The translations under genes were made by a program, and so were the position numbers. 64,000 nucleotides of DNA. It comes from Paenibacillus harenae (GTDB taxonomy: Bacteria > Bacillota > Bacilli > Paenibacillales > Paenibacillaceae). This document shows, piece after piece, positions 53,903 to 61,198 of the stretch. How positions within the stretch are numbered: position 1 is the stretch's first letter; each line of letters opens with the position of its first letter. Where the stretch lies: the NCBI RefSeq assembly GCF_030812415.1, contig NZ_JAUSST010000001.1:992001-1056000 (forward strand), read 5' to 3'. The notes below the pieces were generated by a model. The model saw only the letters and a list, made by a program, of their open reading frames with translations. It was not told where the DNA came from and ran no database searches.

Positions 53903-56900
53903 CTAGAATGCCCAGCTGCCGAACCAGCGCAGCCAGTGCCGAACGTATTCGCTGCTTACGGTCATGCCGGATAATGCCGGATAGAACAGGATGAATAACG
54001 CAACGGACACGGCAGCGAATAGAACTCTGATCCGGCTGAAACTTGGTTTTTTCTCCTCTATAGCTTTAAAGACATAAACGATGCTTAAGATAATGAACGG
54101 TACCATTGCAAAATAATGATACAAGAATGTCAGCCTCGTAACGAGCATCCAAGGTACATACTGCGCCAGGAAGGCGATCCAAATCATGAATGCGGATCGG
54201 TCGCCGCGCTTAATGCTTAACCAGAACGCCCCGGCCATCGCGAAGATGCCGGTCCACCATATAAGCGGGTTACCAAGCGCAACGATGGTAGACGCCATCC
54301 CCTCAGGCACGTCGTCGCCCGAGTAATACCAGACCGGCCGCTTCATGAACGGCCATTCCCACCAGGATGAGGAGAATGGATGCGTGGATACTAAGTTGCT
54401 ATGGTAGCTGAACATGTTTTTCTGATAATCGATAAAGCTCTGGATCGTATACCCTTTGTCCATAACGCTAAGCACCGGAATGTAGCTTAAGCCGTAAATA
54501 AGGAGCGGAACGGCTGCGTAGAACACGATGCAGCTTGCGAGCGTCATGATCGTATATTTCGGGAACACCTTCACGATTGCCGTCAGCTGCTCCTTATCCA
54601 GATCTTCCGTCCGATTCGCTGCAAGCAGCCGCTTGGCAGAAGCATATTGTCTATACCGGTCGTACAGCGACAGCGCAAGCATGACCGCAAGACCGATGCC
54701 TCCGTACAAAACGATCCATTTGGAAGCGACGCCGATGCCGAAGAACAACCCTGCCAGGAATAACGGCAGCAGTGTCGTTTGCAGCTTTTCCTTATAGAAG
54801 CTGAGCGAGCTGTATCGATGCATGAAATAGAACATCAGCATAATGAAGAAAACGCCATATACGTCGATCGTCGCTATTCGCGTCTGAGCGAAGTGCATGA
54901 AATCGGCTGCCAGCAATATCGAAGCCGTCACCGCATAGCTCGTTCTGCCGAGTAGGCTCCTTGCCATCATATAGATGAGCGGCACCATCCCGATGCCTAC
55001 GACTGTGCCGGCTATACGCCAGCCGAACGTATTCAAGCCGAACAGCTTAATGCCGATCGCGATAATGAGCTTGCCAAGCGGCGGATGCGTATTCTCGTAG
55101 GCAACGATATTCTCCAGATGCTCATAGGCGGTTCTCGCATGATAAATCTCGTCGAAGTAAGAGCTGTTCATGAAGTTTTCCTTCACCTTCACTTTGCCCT
55201 GCTCGTCGAACAGCTGTTGTACGCTGCCGCGCTTCGCCTTCTCTGCTTCGTCCGCATGGATAGCCGCTATAGGAAGCGGCTGATCGCTGCCTTGCTCGAA
55301 GAAGGCGAGCTCATGCATGGAGAATCCGGTGCTTACGGCCGTAAGACGAACGTACCGTGCTTTCGCATCGACCTGCTGGCTGTTCCATTTGAACACGGCC
55401 ACATGGCTGCTCTCGACCTCTACAGCGCCGCTCCACTCATCTGCCGTATCGCTGAATTCGTATTTGTATTTCCCAGTCCCTGCGCCTCCGAAACTGTTGA
55501 TCATCGTAAGCTGCTTGCTCTCTCCGAGGTCGACATAGAAGCTCTGCCCCGAAGAATTCGGCTGCCATGCCGATACGGGACCGTTAAGCGAACCCAGATG
55601 GAACAACGCCACAACAGCGTAGATTAGCGTAATGGCTCCCATCCAGATCCAATCCAGCCTCGCAAGCGGAGCAGTCTTCTTGCGCCCCCTGCCTTCACCT
55701 GCGGAAAATGGCTTGAATTCGGCTACTGCAGCATAATCGGAAGCCTGCGCCTCCGCTTCGGTGAACGGGGCAATAACGACCGTTCTTCCCCTCTTGTACA
55801 TATCATATCCGATATAAAGCATATATAGCAGCAATCCTACATTGGCCATGGAAGTAAGCATAAGGATTCCGTTCATCGGTACAAAAGAGCCCGCTTTGCT
55901 GTAATCGAGCACATATGCGACATTGATAAAGCTGGTCAGACTGAAGCCGAAGAATAGATAAAGCATTCTGCGATCTAGCGTCTGCATGAACGAAACGACG
56001 CTAAGGAGCAGTACCGGAAACAAATAGCGTTCATGCATCTTCGTCACAAGCATAAATACGACCGTTATAAGTAGCCCGGCGAGATAGAAGGAGTTATCGG
56101 ACGTCTCCCGGCCATCCTTCTTCTTTCTGAATGAGAAATATACGGCCAGGGCAACGGCTGCGACAATGAACAGATTGCCCCATGCCTTGAACGTAAGCAG
56201 CAGCCATTGCTGGTCAAGCCCTTTCCAGTTCGCCCCGATAAGCGTATAAAAGTTGAATGCATTAAGCGATGCGTAGGGATAGGACGATAACGTGCCTGAA
56301 TACAAGTTCAAAAGCGCGCTTAAACCCCCGTTGCCCCAAAAGTAAGGGAGCGCAAGCAAGCCGAATGTAGCGAAGCCGAAGAAAGCGCTGACCGGTATTT
56401 GCCTCCACGCTTTGCGATGGAGGAAGTAAAGCAGCAGCACGGGCATGAAGATGAATGCCTGCGGCTTAATAAGCGCCGCTATCGCGAACCAAACGGACGC
56501 ACGCTCGATTTTGCTATCGGCTAGATTATAGAAGGAGAGCACGAGTACAAGCGTGAAGATCGAATCGACTTGTCCCCAAGCGGCAGAATCGACGATAACG
56601 GCCGGATTGAACGCGTACAGAATAGCGAGACCTAGCGCGAAAGCCGGGCTGAGCTTCTTCCCGGCGATATGAAAGATAAAGTAAGCAGCGCCTAAATCGG
56701 CGACAATCGCAGGCATCTTGAACAATAGAAGCGCCGCATCTGTCCCGGCTTGAATGCCGAGGGCTGACTTAAGCGAACCCAGCACATACAATACATAAAT
56801 ATATCCTGGCGGATAATCGACGAATACGCCCGAGTTGTAGAATCCGGATAAGCCTTGGGATACGGCATGGTCCGCCCAAGCGACGAACAGCGCAATATCG

Positions 56901-57724
56901 GTCGCATAACCGCCTGTCGATACGGCTATAGCCGCACGGAGCGCGAAAGCTGCGATCAGCAGTAGCCACAGCAGTATGTAAGGTGAATTCCCCGTAAGCT
57001 TCAGCTTGTCAGAACGGAATACGGTTTTGTAAATGAAAATAAACAGCAGGGTGAACAATAACGAATAGATCAAGATCGGAATAATGGATACATGATGCTC
57101 CGCCCCCGCGCCATCGTCCGGCTCAGCCGGCGTTGTGGCCAGCAGATTGAACACTTGCGCTCCTTCTGGGACTTCGTTAACCATCTCGATGCTTGCATCG
57201 TCAAAATAAGCTTTGCCGGCATTCAGACTGCCATAACCTCCGAGGCTTGCGCCGAACGTAATTTCTTTCTGGCCTTTGCCGGTCTTGCCGTAGAACTCCA
57301 AATATGCCCATTGGCCGCCCGTTTCGGTTTTATTGGGGTAGTCCGCGGCTACGCCATCTACGAAGAAATGCGCCCCCGTTCGGTCTTGCATTAACCCCTC
57401 CGTCTTCACGTAACCCGAGAACTTATACGTTTTTTCTGCCTCTACGGCTACTCGCTGCGTCCAGCGGGCATGATTCTCCTCTTTGTTCTCGATGACGACG
57501 GAAACGGATCCTGAACTTGTTCCGGTCTCGGATATGCCGTAGTTAGTTACGCCGCTTTCGGCTACATATTGCGCTTGTTCCCACGCATCCGGTTTGGACG
57601 ATGTCAATTGTTCGAAGCCGCCATTCATGAGCAGGTTGCCGGCAGCATGACCTGTTGCCATAGGCAGGAGAATCAGCAGCATAAAGAGAGAGAGAATGGC
57701 ACGCAGCGACTGGTTTCTAATCAT
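53903..57724 (-). CDS. Giant double GT-C membrane glycosyltransferase (DUF-type GT plus PMT domain)
   Basis: About 1273 residues. Signal peptide (to about 30), an extracytoplasmic carbohydrate-binding-like beta domain (30-190, NLLMNGGFEQLTSSKPDAWE), a first GT-C membrane module (about 215-640, including FVDYPPGYIYVLYVLG) and a discoidin-like external domain (about 700-830). A second GT-C module of the PMT/GT39 type follows (about 840-1270), with the acidic pair in SSYFDEIYHARTAYEHLE and ENTHPPLGKLIIAIG. The frame begins at a GTG (57736), but GAGGTGG points to the ATG at 57724. PMT domains transfer sugars from polyprenyl phosphate to protein Ser/Thr. It leads an operon with GtrB-like, GtrA and sortase genes. 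Confidence 0.88.
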   Translation of the reverse strand: MIRNQSLRAILSLFMLLILLPMATGHAAGNLLMNGGFEQLTSSKPDAWEQAQYVAESGVTNYGISETGTSSGSVSVVIENKEENHARWTQRVAVEAEKTYKFSGYVKTEGLMQDRTGAHFFVDGVAADYPNKTETGGQWAYLEFYGKTGKGQKEITFGASLGGYGSLNAGKAYFDDASIEMVNEVPEGAQVFNLLATTPAEPDDGAGAEHHVSIIPILIYSLLFTLLFIFIYKTVFRSDKLKLTGNSPYILLWLLLIAAFALRAAIAVSTGGYATDIALFVAWADHAVSQGLSGFYNSGVFVDYPPGYIYVLYVLGSLKSALGIQAGTDAALLLFKMPAIVADLGAAYFIFHIAGKKLSPAFALGLAILYAFNPAVIVDSAAWGQVDSIFTLVLVLSFYNLADSKIERASVWFAIAALIKPQAFIFMPVLLLYFLHRKAWRQIPVSAFFGFATFGLLALPYFWGNGGLSALLNLYSGTLSSYPYASLNAFNFYTLIGANWKGLDQQWLLLTFKAWGNLFIVAAVALAVYFSFRKKKDGRETSDNSFYLAGLLITVVFMLVTKMHERYLFPVLLLSVVSFMQTLDRRMLYLFFGFSLTSFINVAYVLDYSKAGSFVPMNGILMLTSMANVGLLLYMLYIGYDMYKRGRTVVIAPFTEAEAQASDYAAVAEFKPFSAGEGRGRKKTAPLARLDWIWMGAITLIYAVVALFHLGSLNGPVSAWQPNSSGQSFYVDLGESKQLTMINSFGGAGTGKYKYEFSDTADEWSGAVEVESSHVAVFKWNSQQVDAKARYVRLTAVSTGFSMHELAFFEQGSDQPLPIAAIHADEAEKAKRGSVQQLFDEQGKVKVKENFMNSSYFDEIYHARTAYEHLENIVAYENTHPPLGKLIIAIGIKLFGLNTFGWRIAGTVVGIGMVPLIYMMARSLLGRTSYAVTASILLAADFMHFAQTRIATIDVYGVFFIMLMFYFMHRYSSLSFYKEKLQTTLLPLFLAGLFFGIGVASKWIVLYGGIGLAVMLALSLYDRYRQYASAKRLLAANRTEDLDKEQLTAIVKVFPKYTIMTLASCIVFYAAVPLLIYGLSYIPVLSVMDKGYTIQSFIDYQKNMFSYHSNLVSTHPFSSSWWEWPFMKRPVWYYSGDDVPEGMASTIVALGNPLIWWTGIFAMAGAFWLSIKRGDRSAFMIWIAFLAQYVPWMLVTRLTFLYHYFAMVPFIILSIVYVFKAIEEKKPSFSRIRVLFAAVSVALFILFYPALSGMTVSSEYVRHWLRWFGSWAF

Positions 57725-57783
57725 TATATATTCCACCTCATAAGGATAAATAAGCGCTATTTTTTACATGAAAATACAATTAC

Positions 57784-57812
57784 ACTCTATCGGATAATAA
57801 CGGCACGGTCAA
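57784..57812 (-). promoter_or_regulatory. Sigma-A-type promoter of the PMT operon
   Basis: Minus strand TTGACC (57812-57807), 17-base spacer, TAGAGT (57789-57784), 60 bases upstream of the start. This suggests vegetative expression, unlike the sigma-K elements near gerE. Confidence 0.6.
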
Positions 57813-57841
57813 ATAAAAAAACTTCCGTCTAATGTAGAAAA

Positions 57842-57878
57842 AAAACCGGCGAAGGCATATTCCCTTCATCCGGTTTTT
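57842..57878 (-). terminator. Terminator of the YhcN/YlaJ-type gene
   Basis: AAAACCGG/CCGGTTTT with inner GAAGG/CCTTC around a short loop, with eight As/Ts at the tail (minus strand TTTTTTTTCTAC). It begins 24 bases past the stop at 57903. Confidence 0.85.
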
Positions 57879-57902
57879 GGCTGCCTGTGCATATTGCTCC
57901 AA

Positions 57903-58631
57903 CTAATCGTAAATCATAGACGGAGATCTCGTTCCTTGGCTGTTCAATGCGTTGCTGTCGTCGGATTCCGCCGGGAAAATACGTTCGACCATCGCATTAA
58001 ACTCGGCTACGAATCCTTGAATCGGATGTCCGAGCCTAACATCGTTCATGTAGCCGTTCATCCTGCCGACAAAGTCCGGATTCGCGGACACGTAAACATG
58101 CTCCACCGCCTTGTTTGCCCGCTTGACTTCTTTTGCGATCTTATCCTTTATCTCGTCTGTAAGCTTGTCCTCTCCGGTAGACAAGCTGCTGAGCCGCTTG
58201 CTCATCCTAATGCCGTCTTGCCCGGTTAAACCGTAATTGGTACGGCCCATAAGCTTGGAATTCCCTTTAGGCTCACCCTCGTCAAGCGAAACGGCAACGT
58301 AAGCATTAGCGTCCGTCAACATAACGTAAGACGATTTGACGGGGTTAATCGCCGTAATTCGCTCTGCGATCCCTTCGCTCATTTCCATACGATACACATG
58401 ATGCGATCCAATAACATTATTGCTGTTCAATCTGCGGCCGTTCAACCGGTTAGATTCGTTCATTTGATCGTTTGCGAACCGCTTGTCCATCATCATATTG
58501 CCGTTGGCATCATATCGGACGCTGTTGGGACGTATATTTTTGTTGCCTACATCTCCTTGATACTCGCTGCAACCGGCCATCATCGTGCCGAGCAGTACGC
58601 CAGCTGCCAAAGCTGCCATTTTTTTGCGCAT
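57903..58631 (-). CDS. YhcN/YlaJ-family sporulation lipoprotein
   Basis: 242 residues. Signal peptide with lipobox Cys20 (GTMMAGCSEYQG), then an Asn-rich stretch (DANGNMMMDKRFANDQMNES), and the Spore_YhcN_YlaJ domain (about 95-210: ERITAINPVKSSYVMLTDAN, AYVAVSLDEGE, IAKEVKRANKAVEHVYVSAN). Members are made in the forespore and help outgrowth or germination. A sigma-G-like promoter lies upstream, divergent from fabH. Confidence 0.9.
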   Translation of the reverse strand: MRKKMAALAAGVLLGTMMAGCSEYQGDVGNKNIRPNSVRYDANGNMMMDKRFANDQMNESNRLNGRRLNSNNVIGSHHVYRMEMSEGIAERITAINPVKSSYVMLTDANAYVAVSLDEGEPKGNSKLMGRTNYGLTGQDGIRMSKRLSSLSTGEDKLTDEIKDKIAKEVKRANKAVEHVYVSANPDFVGRMNGYMNDVRLGHPIQGFVAEFNAMVERIFPAESDDSNALNSQGTRSPSMIYD

Positions 58632-58676
58632 GCTTCGCCCTCCATTCGTATGATGTCGGGCTTTTGGCCCGTTTTT

Positions 58677-58706
58677 TAGGATAGGCAGTTCATCCCTCTG
58701 CTATTC
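58677..58706 (-). promoter_or_regulatory. Sigma-G-like promoter of the spore lipoprotein gene
   Basis: Minus strand GAATA (58706-58702), 18-base spacer, TATCCTA (58683-58677). The -35 fits the GnATR forespore pattern and the -10 differs from CATnnTA by one base. Confidence 0.45.
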
Positions 58707-58712
58707 TTGCCG

Positions 58713-58739
58713 TTGACAAATAGTCATTGGCAATATAAA
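58713..58739 (+). promoter_or_regulatory. Promoter of fabH
   Basis: TTGACA (58713-58718), 15-base spacer, TATAAA (58734-58739). The spacer is short, but the hexamers are good and FapR-like operators begin at the next base. Confidence 0.55.
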
Positions 58740-58769
58740 TTAGTATCAAGTATTAGTACCTGATACCAA
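58740..58769 (+). promoter_or_regulatory. Two overlapping FapR-like operators
   Basis: TTAGTATCAAGTATTAG (58740-58756) and TTAGTACCTGATACCAA (58753-58769) each resemble the 17-bp FapR palindrome (TTAGTACC...ACTAA) of Bacillus lipid genes. They overlap by 4 bases, just downstream of the -10 and 25 bases before the fabH start. FapR represses fatty-acid synthesis genes until malonyl-CoA releases it, so this site fits the gene it precedes. Confidence 0.78.
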
Positions 58770-58793
58770 TAAATCGGCAAGGGGTGTTTAGCT

Positions 58794-59801
58794 ATGAATT
58801 TTCCGAATCCTGATTCGATCCATTCGAACGCCGCAATAACGGCCATCGGCTCCTATGTTCCTGAACGCATTATGACTAACGCCGATCTGGAGAAGCTTGT
58901 TGATACGAACGATGAGTGGATCGTTCCGCGAACGGGTATCCGCGAGCGGCGAATCGCCGCCGAGCATGAATACACGAGCGATCTATGTATAGCTGCCGTT
59001 CAAGATATGATCGAACGTTATGGCGTCAACGTGGAAGATGTCGATTACATTATTGTCGCGACGACGACACCCGATGCCGTCGTGCCTGGCGTCGCTTCGC
59101 TTGTCCAAGCGAGGTTCGGCATCGCAAGATGCGGCGCAGTCGACGTACAGGCTGCCTGTGCAGGCTTTGCCTCGTCCATTCAACTGGCTAACGGGCTGAT
59201 TCTATCCGGCATGTGCCGCAAAGTATTAGTGATCGGGGGGGAAACCCTGTCGAAGGTGACGGACTACACGGACAGAACGACCTGCATTCTGTTCGGCGAC
59301 GGGGCTGGCGCTTTTTTGATGGAGAAAGTTGCAGAAGGAGGACAAGGCATTACAGCCATGCATTCCTCAACGGACGGCTCGCTTGGCCACCATGTTTACT
59401 TGAGCGGATTATCTCCTTTGATTGGCGGTCAGCCTATCCAGCAGCACGCCCGCTTAGTGCAAAATGGACGCGAGGTGTACAAGTGGGCCGTCACTCAAGT
59501 GTCCGAAGGCATTACCGAAATGCTGACACGTTACGGCCTTCAGCCGGACGACATCGACTGGTTCGTGCCGCATAGCGCAAATATGCGCATTGTGAAAGCG
59601 ATCTGCGAGAGGACCGGTATTGCAAGCGAGCGAACGCTTACGAGCATGGGCGATTACGGCAACACCTCCGCAGCTTCGATCCCTCTTGCGCTTGATAGCG
59701 CCGTACGCGAAGGTCTCGTGAAGCCTGGACACCTAGTGCTGCTGTATGGATTCGGAGGCGGCTTGACGCAAGCGGGCGTCATGATCCGCTGGTCGCTATA
59801 G
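58794..59801 (+). CDS. fabH: 3-oxoacyl-[ACP] synthase III FabH
   Basis: 335 residues, standard length. It condenses an acyl-CoA primer with malonyl-ACP to start fatty-acid chains. Catalytic Cys122 in VDVQAACAGFASS, His260 in DWFVPHSANMRI and Asn290 in GDYGNTSAASIP. N-terminal AAITAIGSYVPERIMTNADL and DEWIVPRTGIRERR are typical. AAGGGGTG precedes the ATG. Solitary, under FapR-like operators, so probably an extra FabH (like the FabHA/FabHB pair in Bacillus). It ends 6 bases inside the convergent gene. Confidence 0.93.
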   Translation: MNFPNPDSIHSNAAITAIGSYVPERIMTNADLEKLVDTNDEWIVPRTGIRERRIAAEHEYTSDLCIAAVQDMIERYGVNVEDVDYIIVATTTPDAVVPGVASLVQARFGIARCGAVDVQAACAGFASSIQLANGLILSGMCRKVLVIGGETLSKVTDYTDRTTCILFGDGAGAFLMEKVAEGGQGITAMHSSTDGSLGHHVYLSGLSPLIGGQPIQQHARLVQNGREVYKWAVTQVSEGITEMLTRYGLQPDDIDWFVPHSANMRIVKAICERTGIASERTLTSMGDYGNTSAASIPLALDSAVREGLVKPGHLVLLYGFGGGLTQAGVMIRWSL

Positions 59802-60053
59802 ATTCTGCTCGTAAGCTTTCTGATGCCCGTCCTCGAACCCTTTGGCGAAGCCCGTATTGTATCCATCATTATATAAGAACTTCTGGTTTGCAAGCTCCTT
59901 GTCATCGCTGGACAGACGCTTCCTTTGCACGGCATTTCGGCGCAGAAGCGTCTTTTTTCTTTGGCTGCCTTTCATACCGGCACCGGTCCGCTTGGCTGAG
60001 GAGCCCAGGCTCGACGTTTTTCTAGCTGTGGACTTACGTCTATTTCTTAGCAT
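59796..60053 (-). CDS. Small basic protein with GYxxGxxxGFxxG tail
   Basis: 85 residues. The N-terminal 50 are Lys/Arg/Ser-rich (MLRNRRKSTARKTSSLGSSA, KGSQRKKTLLRRNAVQRKR). The rest reads FLYNDGYNTGFAKGFEDGHQ, a glycine-spaced aromatic helix that recurs in the glycosyltransferase at the head of this operon (ANGYKDGAKAGFDSY). GGAAGGCAGG precedes an ATG that overlaps the previous gene by 14 bases. I do not recognise the family. As the last gene of the operon it is likely a spore-surface structural or adaptor protein. Confidence 0.7.
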   Translation of the reverse strand: MLRNRRKSTARKTSSLGSSAKRTGAGMKGSQRKKTLLRRNAVQRKRLSSDDKELANQKFLYNDGYNTGFAKGFEDGHQKAYEQNL

Positions 60054-60441
60054 GTCGTCTGCCTGCCTTCCTTGAAGAACTGCCAGACTTTGCTCCGCTG
60101 CGGCTTGAGCGGTCAGGCGACCAGAGCTTGCCCGACTTTCCTAGCTTACCAGAATTATTCGTTCCAGTTCCCGCCGACGTACCAGATTTGGCCGGCTGGT
60201 TTTTTTTATTATTATGGCCTTTGCCCCGATTGTTCAGATCTGTCCTTAACACCGCTTCTGCCATGGATCGCTGCATATTGGTCAGCATATGAACATTATC
60301 CCGAAGCAGCCTGGCTGTTTCGGGCGATTGATCAGCAACATTCGCTATGCTATCCAATATTCGTGCAAGGGCATGTTGGCTCTTCGCAAGCGAACTGATA
60401 AGCGATGCTTTTGCCGCCTGCACCGTTAACGGTAAACTCAT
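60040..60441 (-). CDS. Small helical protein with basic low-complexity C-terminus
   Basis: 133 residues. Residues 1-70 look helical (QAAKASLISSLAKSQHALAR, NVHMLTNMQRSMAEAVLRT). Residues 72-133 are Gly/Ser/Lys/Arg/Asn-rich without order (NKKNQPAKSGTSAGTGTNNS, SRSGAKSGSSSRKAGRRHAK). Its ATG overlaps the previous stop by 4 bases. No family recognised. The helical half resembles the two small proteins upstream (pattern LAxxL(E/D)), so the three may be diverged paralogues. Confidence 0.72.
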   Translation of the reverse strand: MSLPLTVQAAKASLISSLAKSQHALARILDSIANVADQSPETARLLRDNVHMLTNMQRSMAEAVLRTDLNNRGKGHNNKKNQPAKSGTSAGTGTNNSGKLGKSGKLWSPDRSSRSGAKSGSSSRKAGRRHAKK

Positions 60442-60782
60442 TGTTTTCTGTCCCCGAACGATAGATTGTTCCCTAAGCCGCCCTCCATGCCTGCGAAGCC
60501 TTCGCTTGCCTCTTCTTTGTCCAGTATGGCCTTCAGTATGGAAACCATGCTTTGGTTTACCTTCGTAATTCCTTCGATCGTCTCCAGCACCATATCATGG
60601 AATTGGAGAGACTGATTGAGTTGCGACTGCTGGCTGTCAAAGATGTTGCTATCGACATGATTCAATATCCAAGCTTGCAACTTCTCCGCTTCCATCGCCT
60701 TAGCCTCGAGAATGACAGCAATGTTCAACTGCATGCTGGCTGCCGAGGTGAACATTTTCAAATAAGCTTCCTCGCGATTCAT
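60438..60782 (-). CDS. Small helical protein of unknown function
   Basis: 114 residues, nearly all predicted helix by eye: MFTSAASMQLNIAVILEAKA, MEAEKLQAWILNHVDSN, then QSLQFHDMVLETIEGITKVN and QSMVSILKAILDKEEA, with a Gly-rich acidic end (GFAGMEGGLGNNLSFG). No signal peptide and no known motif. It follows the 96-residue helical gene by 22 bases and overlaps the next by 4, so it is clearly part of the operon. Possibly a helical-hairpin coat component. Confidence 0.72.
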   Translation of the reverse strand: MNREEAYLKMFTSAASMQLNIAVILEAKAMEAEKLQAWILNHVDSNIFDSQQSQLNQSLQFHDMVLETIEGITKVNQSMVSILKAILDKEEASEGFAGMEGGLGNNLSFGDRKQ

Positions 60783-60804
60783 ATAGATGCCCCGCCCCCG
60801 CTAA

Positions 60805-61095
60805 TCATTCTTCTTCTGCTTCTTTAAGCTCTCGAATGAGTATCGATAATTGTGCTGCCATCGTTTCTTGCAGATCCGCAATACTATTCAAATAGGCAAC
60901 GAGATTTTGGCCCATCGCTTGCGTGTTATCAACAATTGCCGTCACTCCACCGTCAAAGCTAGGCATTTTATCGGGAATAACTTGAACGATATCCGACATC
61001 CGAACGGCGACATAGCGTTCCGCCTCAAGAACGCGAGCCAGCTCACCGCTCGAATGCGCCATATGCTCAACCATTTCGCTAATTAGATTTTGCAT
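60805..61095 (-). CDS. Small helical protein of unknown function
   Basis: 96 residues from the ATG at 61095, which has AAGGAGAGG ahead; the open frame reaches 61191 without a ribosome site. Helical segments MQNLISEMVEHMAHSSGELA, RVLEAERYVAVRM, then TAIVDNTQAMGQNLVAYLNS and DLQETMAAQLSILIRELK, acidic end. It resembles the next two genes in size and helix layout. No recognised domain. It lies 103 bases after the glycosyltransferase gene. Confidence 0.68.
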   Translation of the reverse strand: MQNLISEMVEHMAHSSGELARVLEAERYVAVRMSDIVQVIPDKMPSFDGGVTAIVDNTQAMGQNLVAYLNSIADLQETMAAQLSILIRELKEAEEE

Positions 61096-61198
61096 GACAC
61101 CTCTCCTTTGGCCACTCACTTTGCTTACATCATATGCGCTCCGAGGAGCTGTGCCACTAAACGCCCGATTGCTTTTCGGATGAATGGACATTCGTTGG

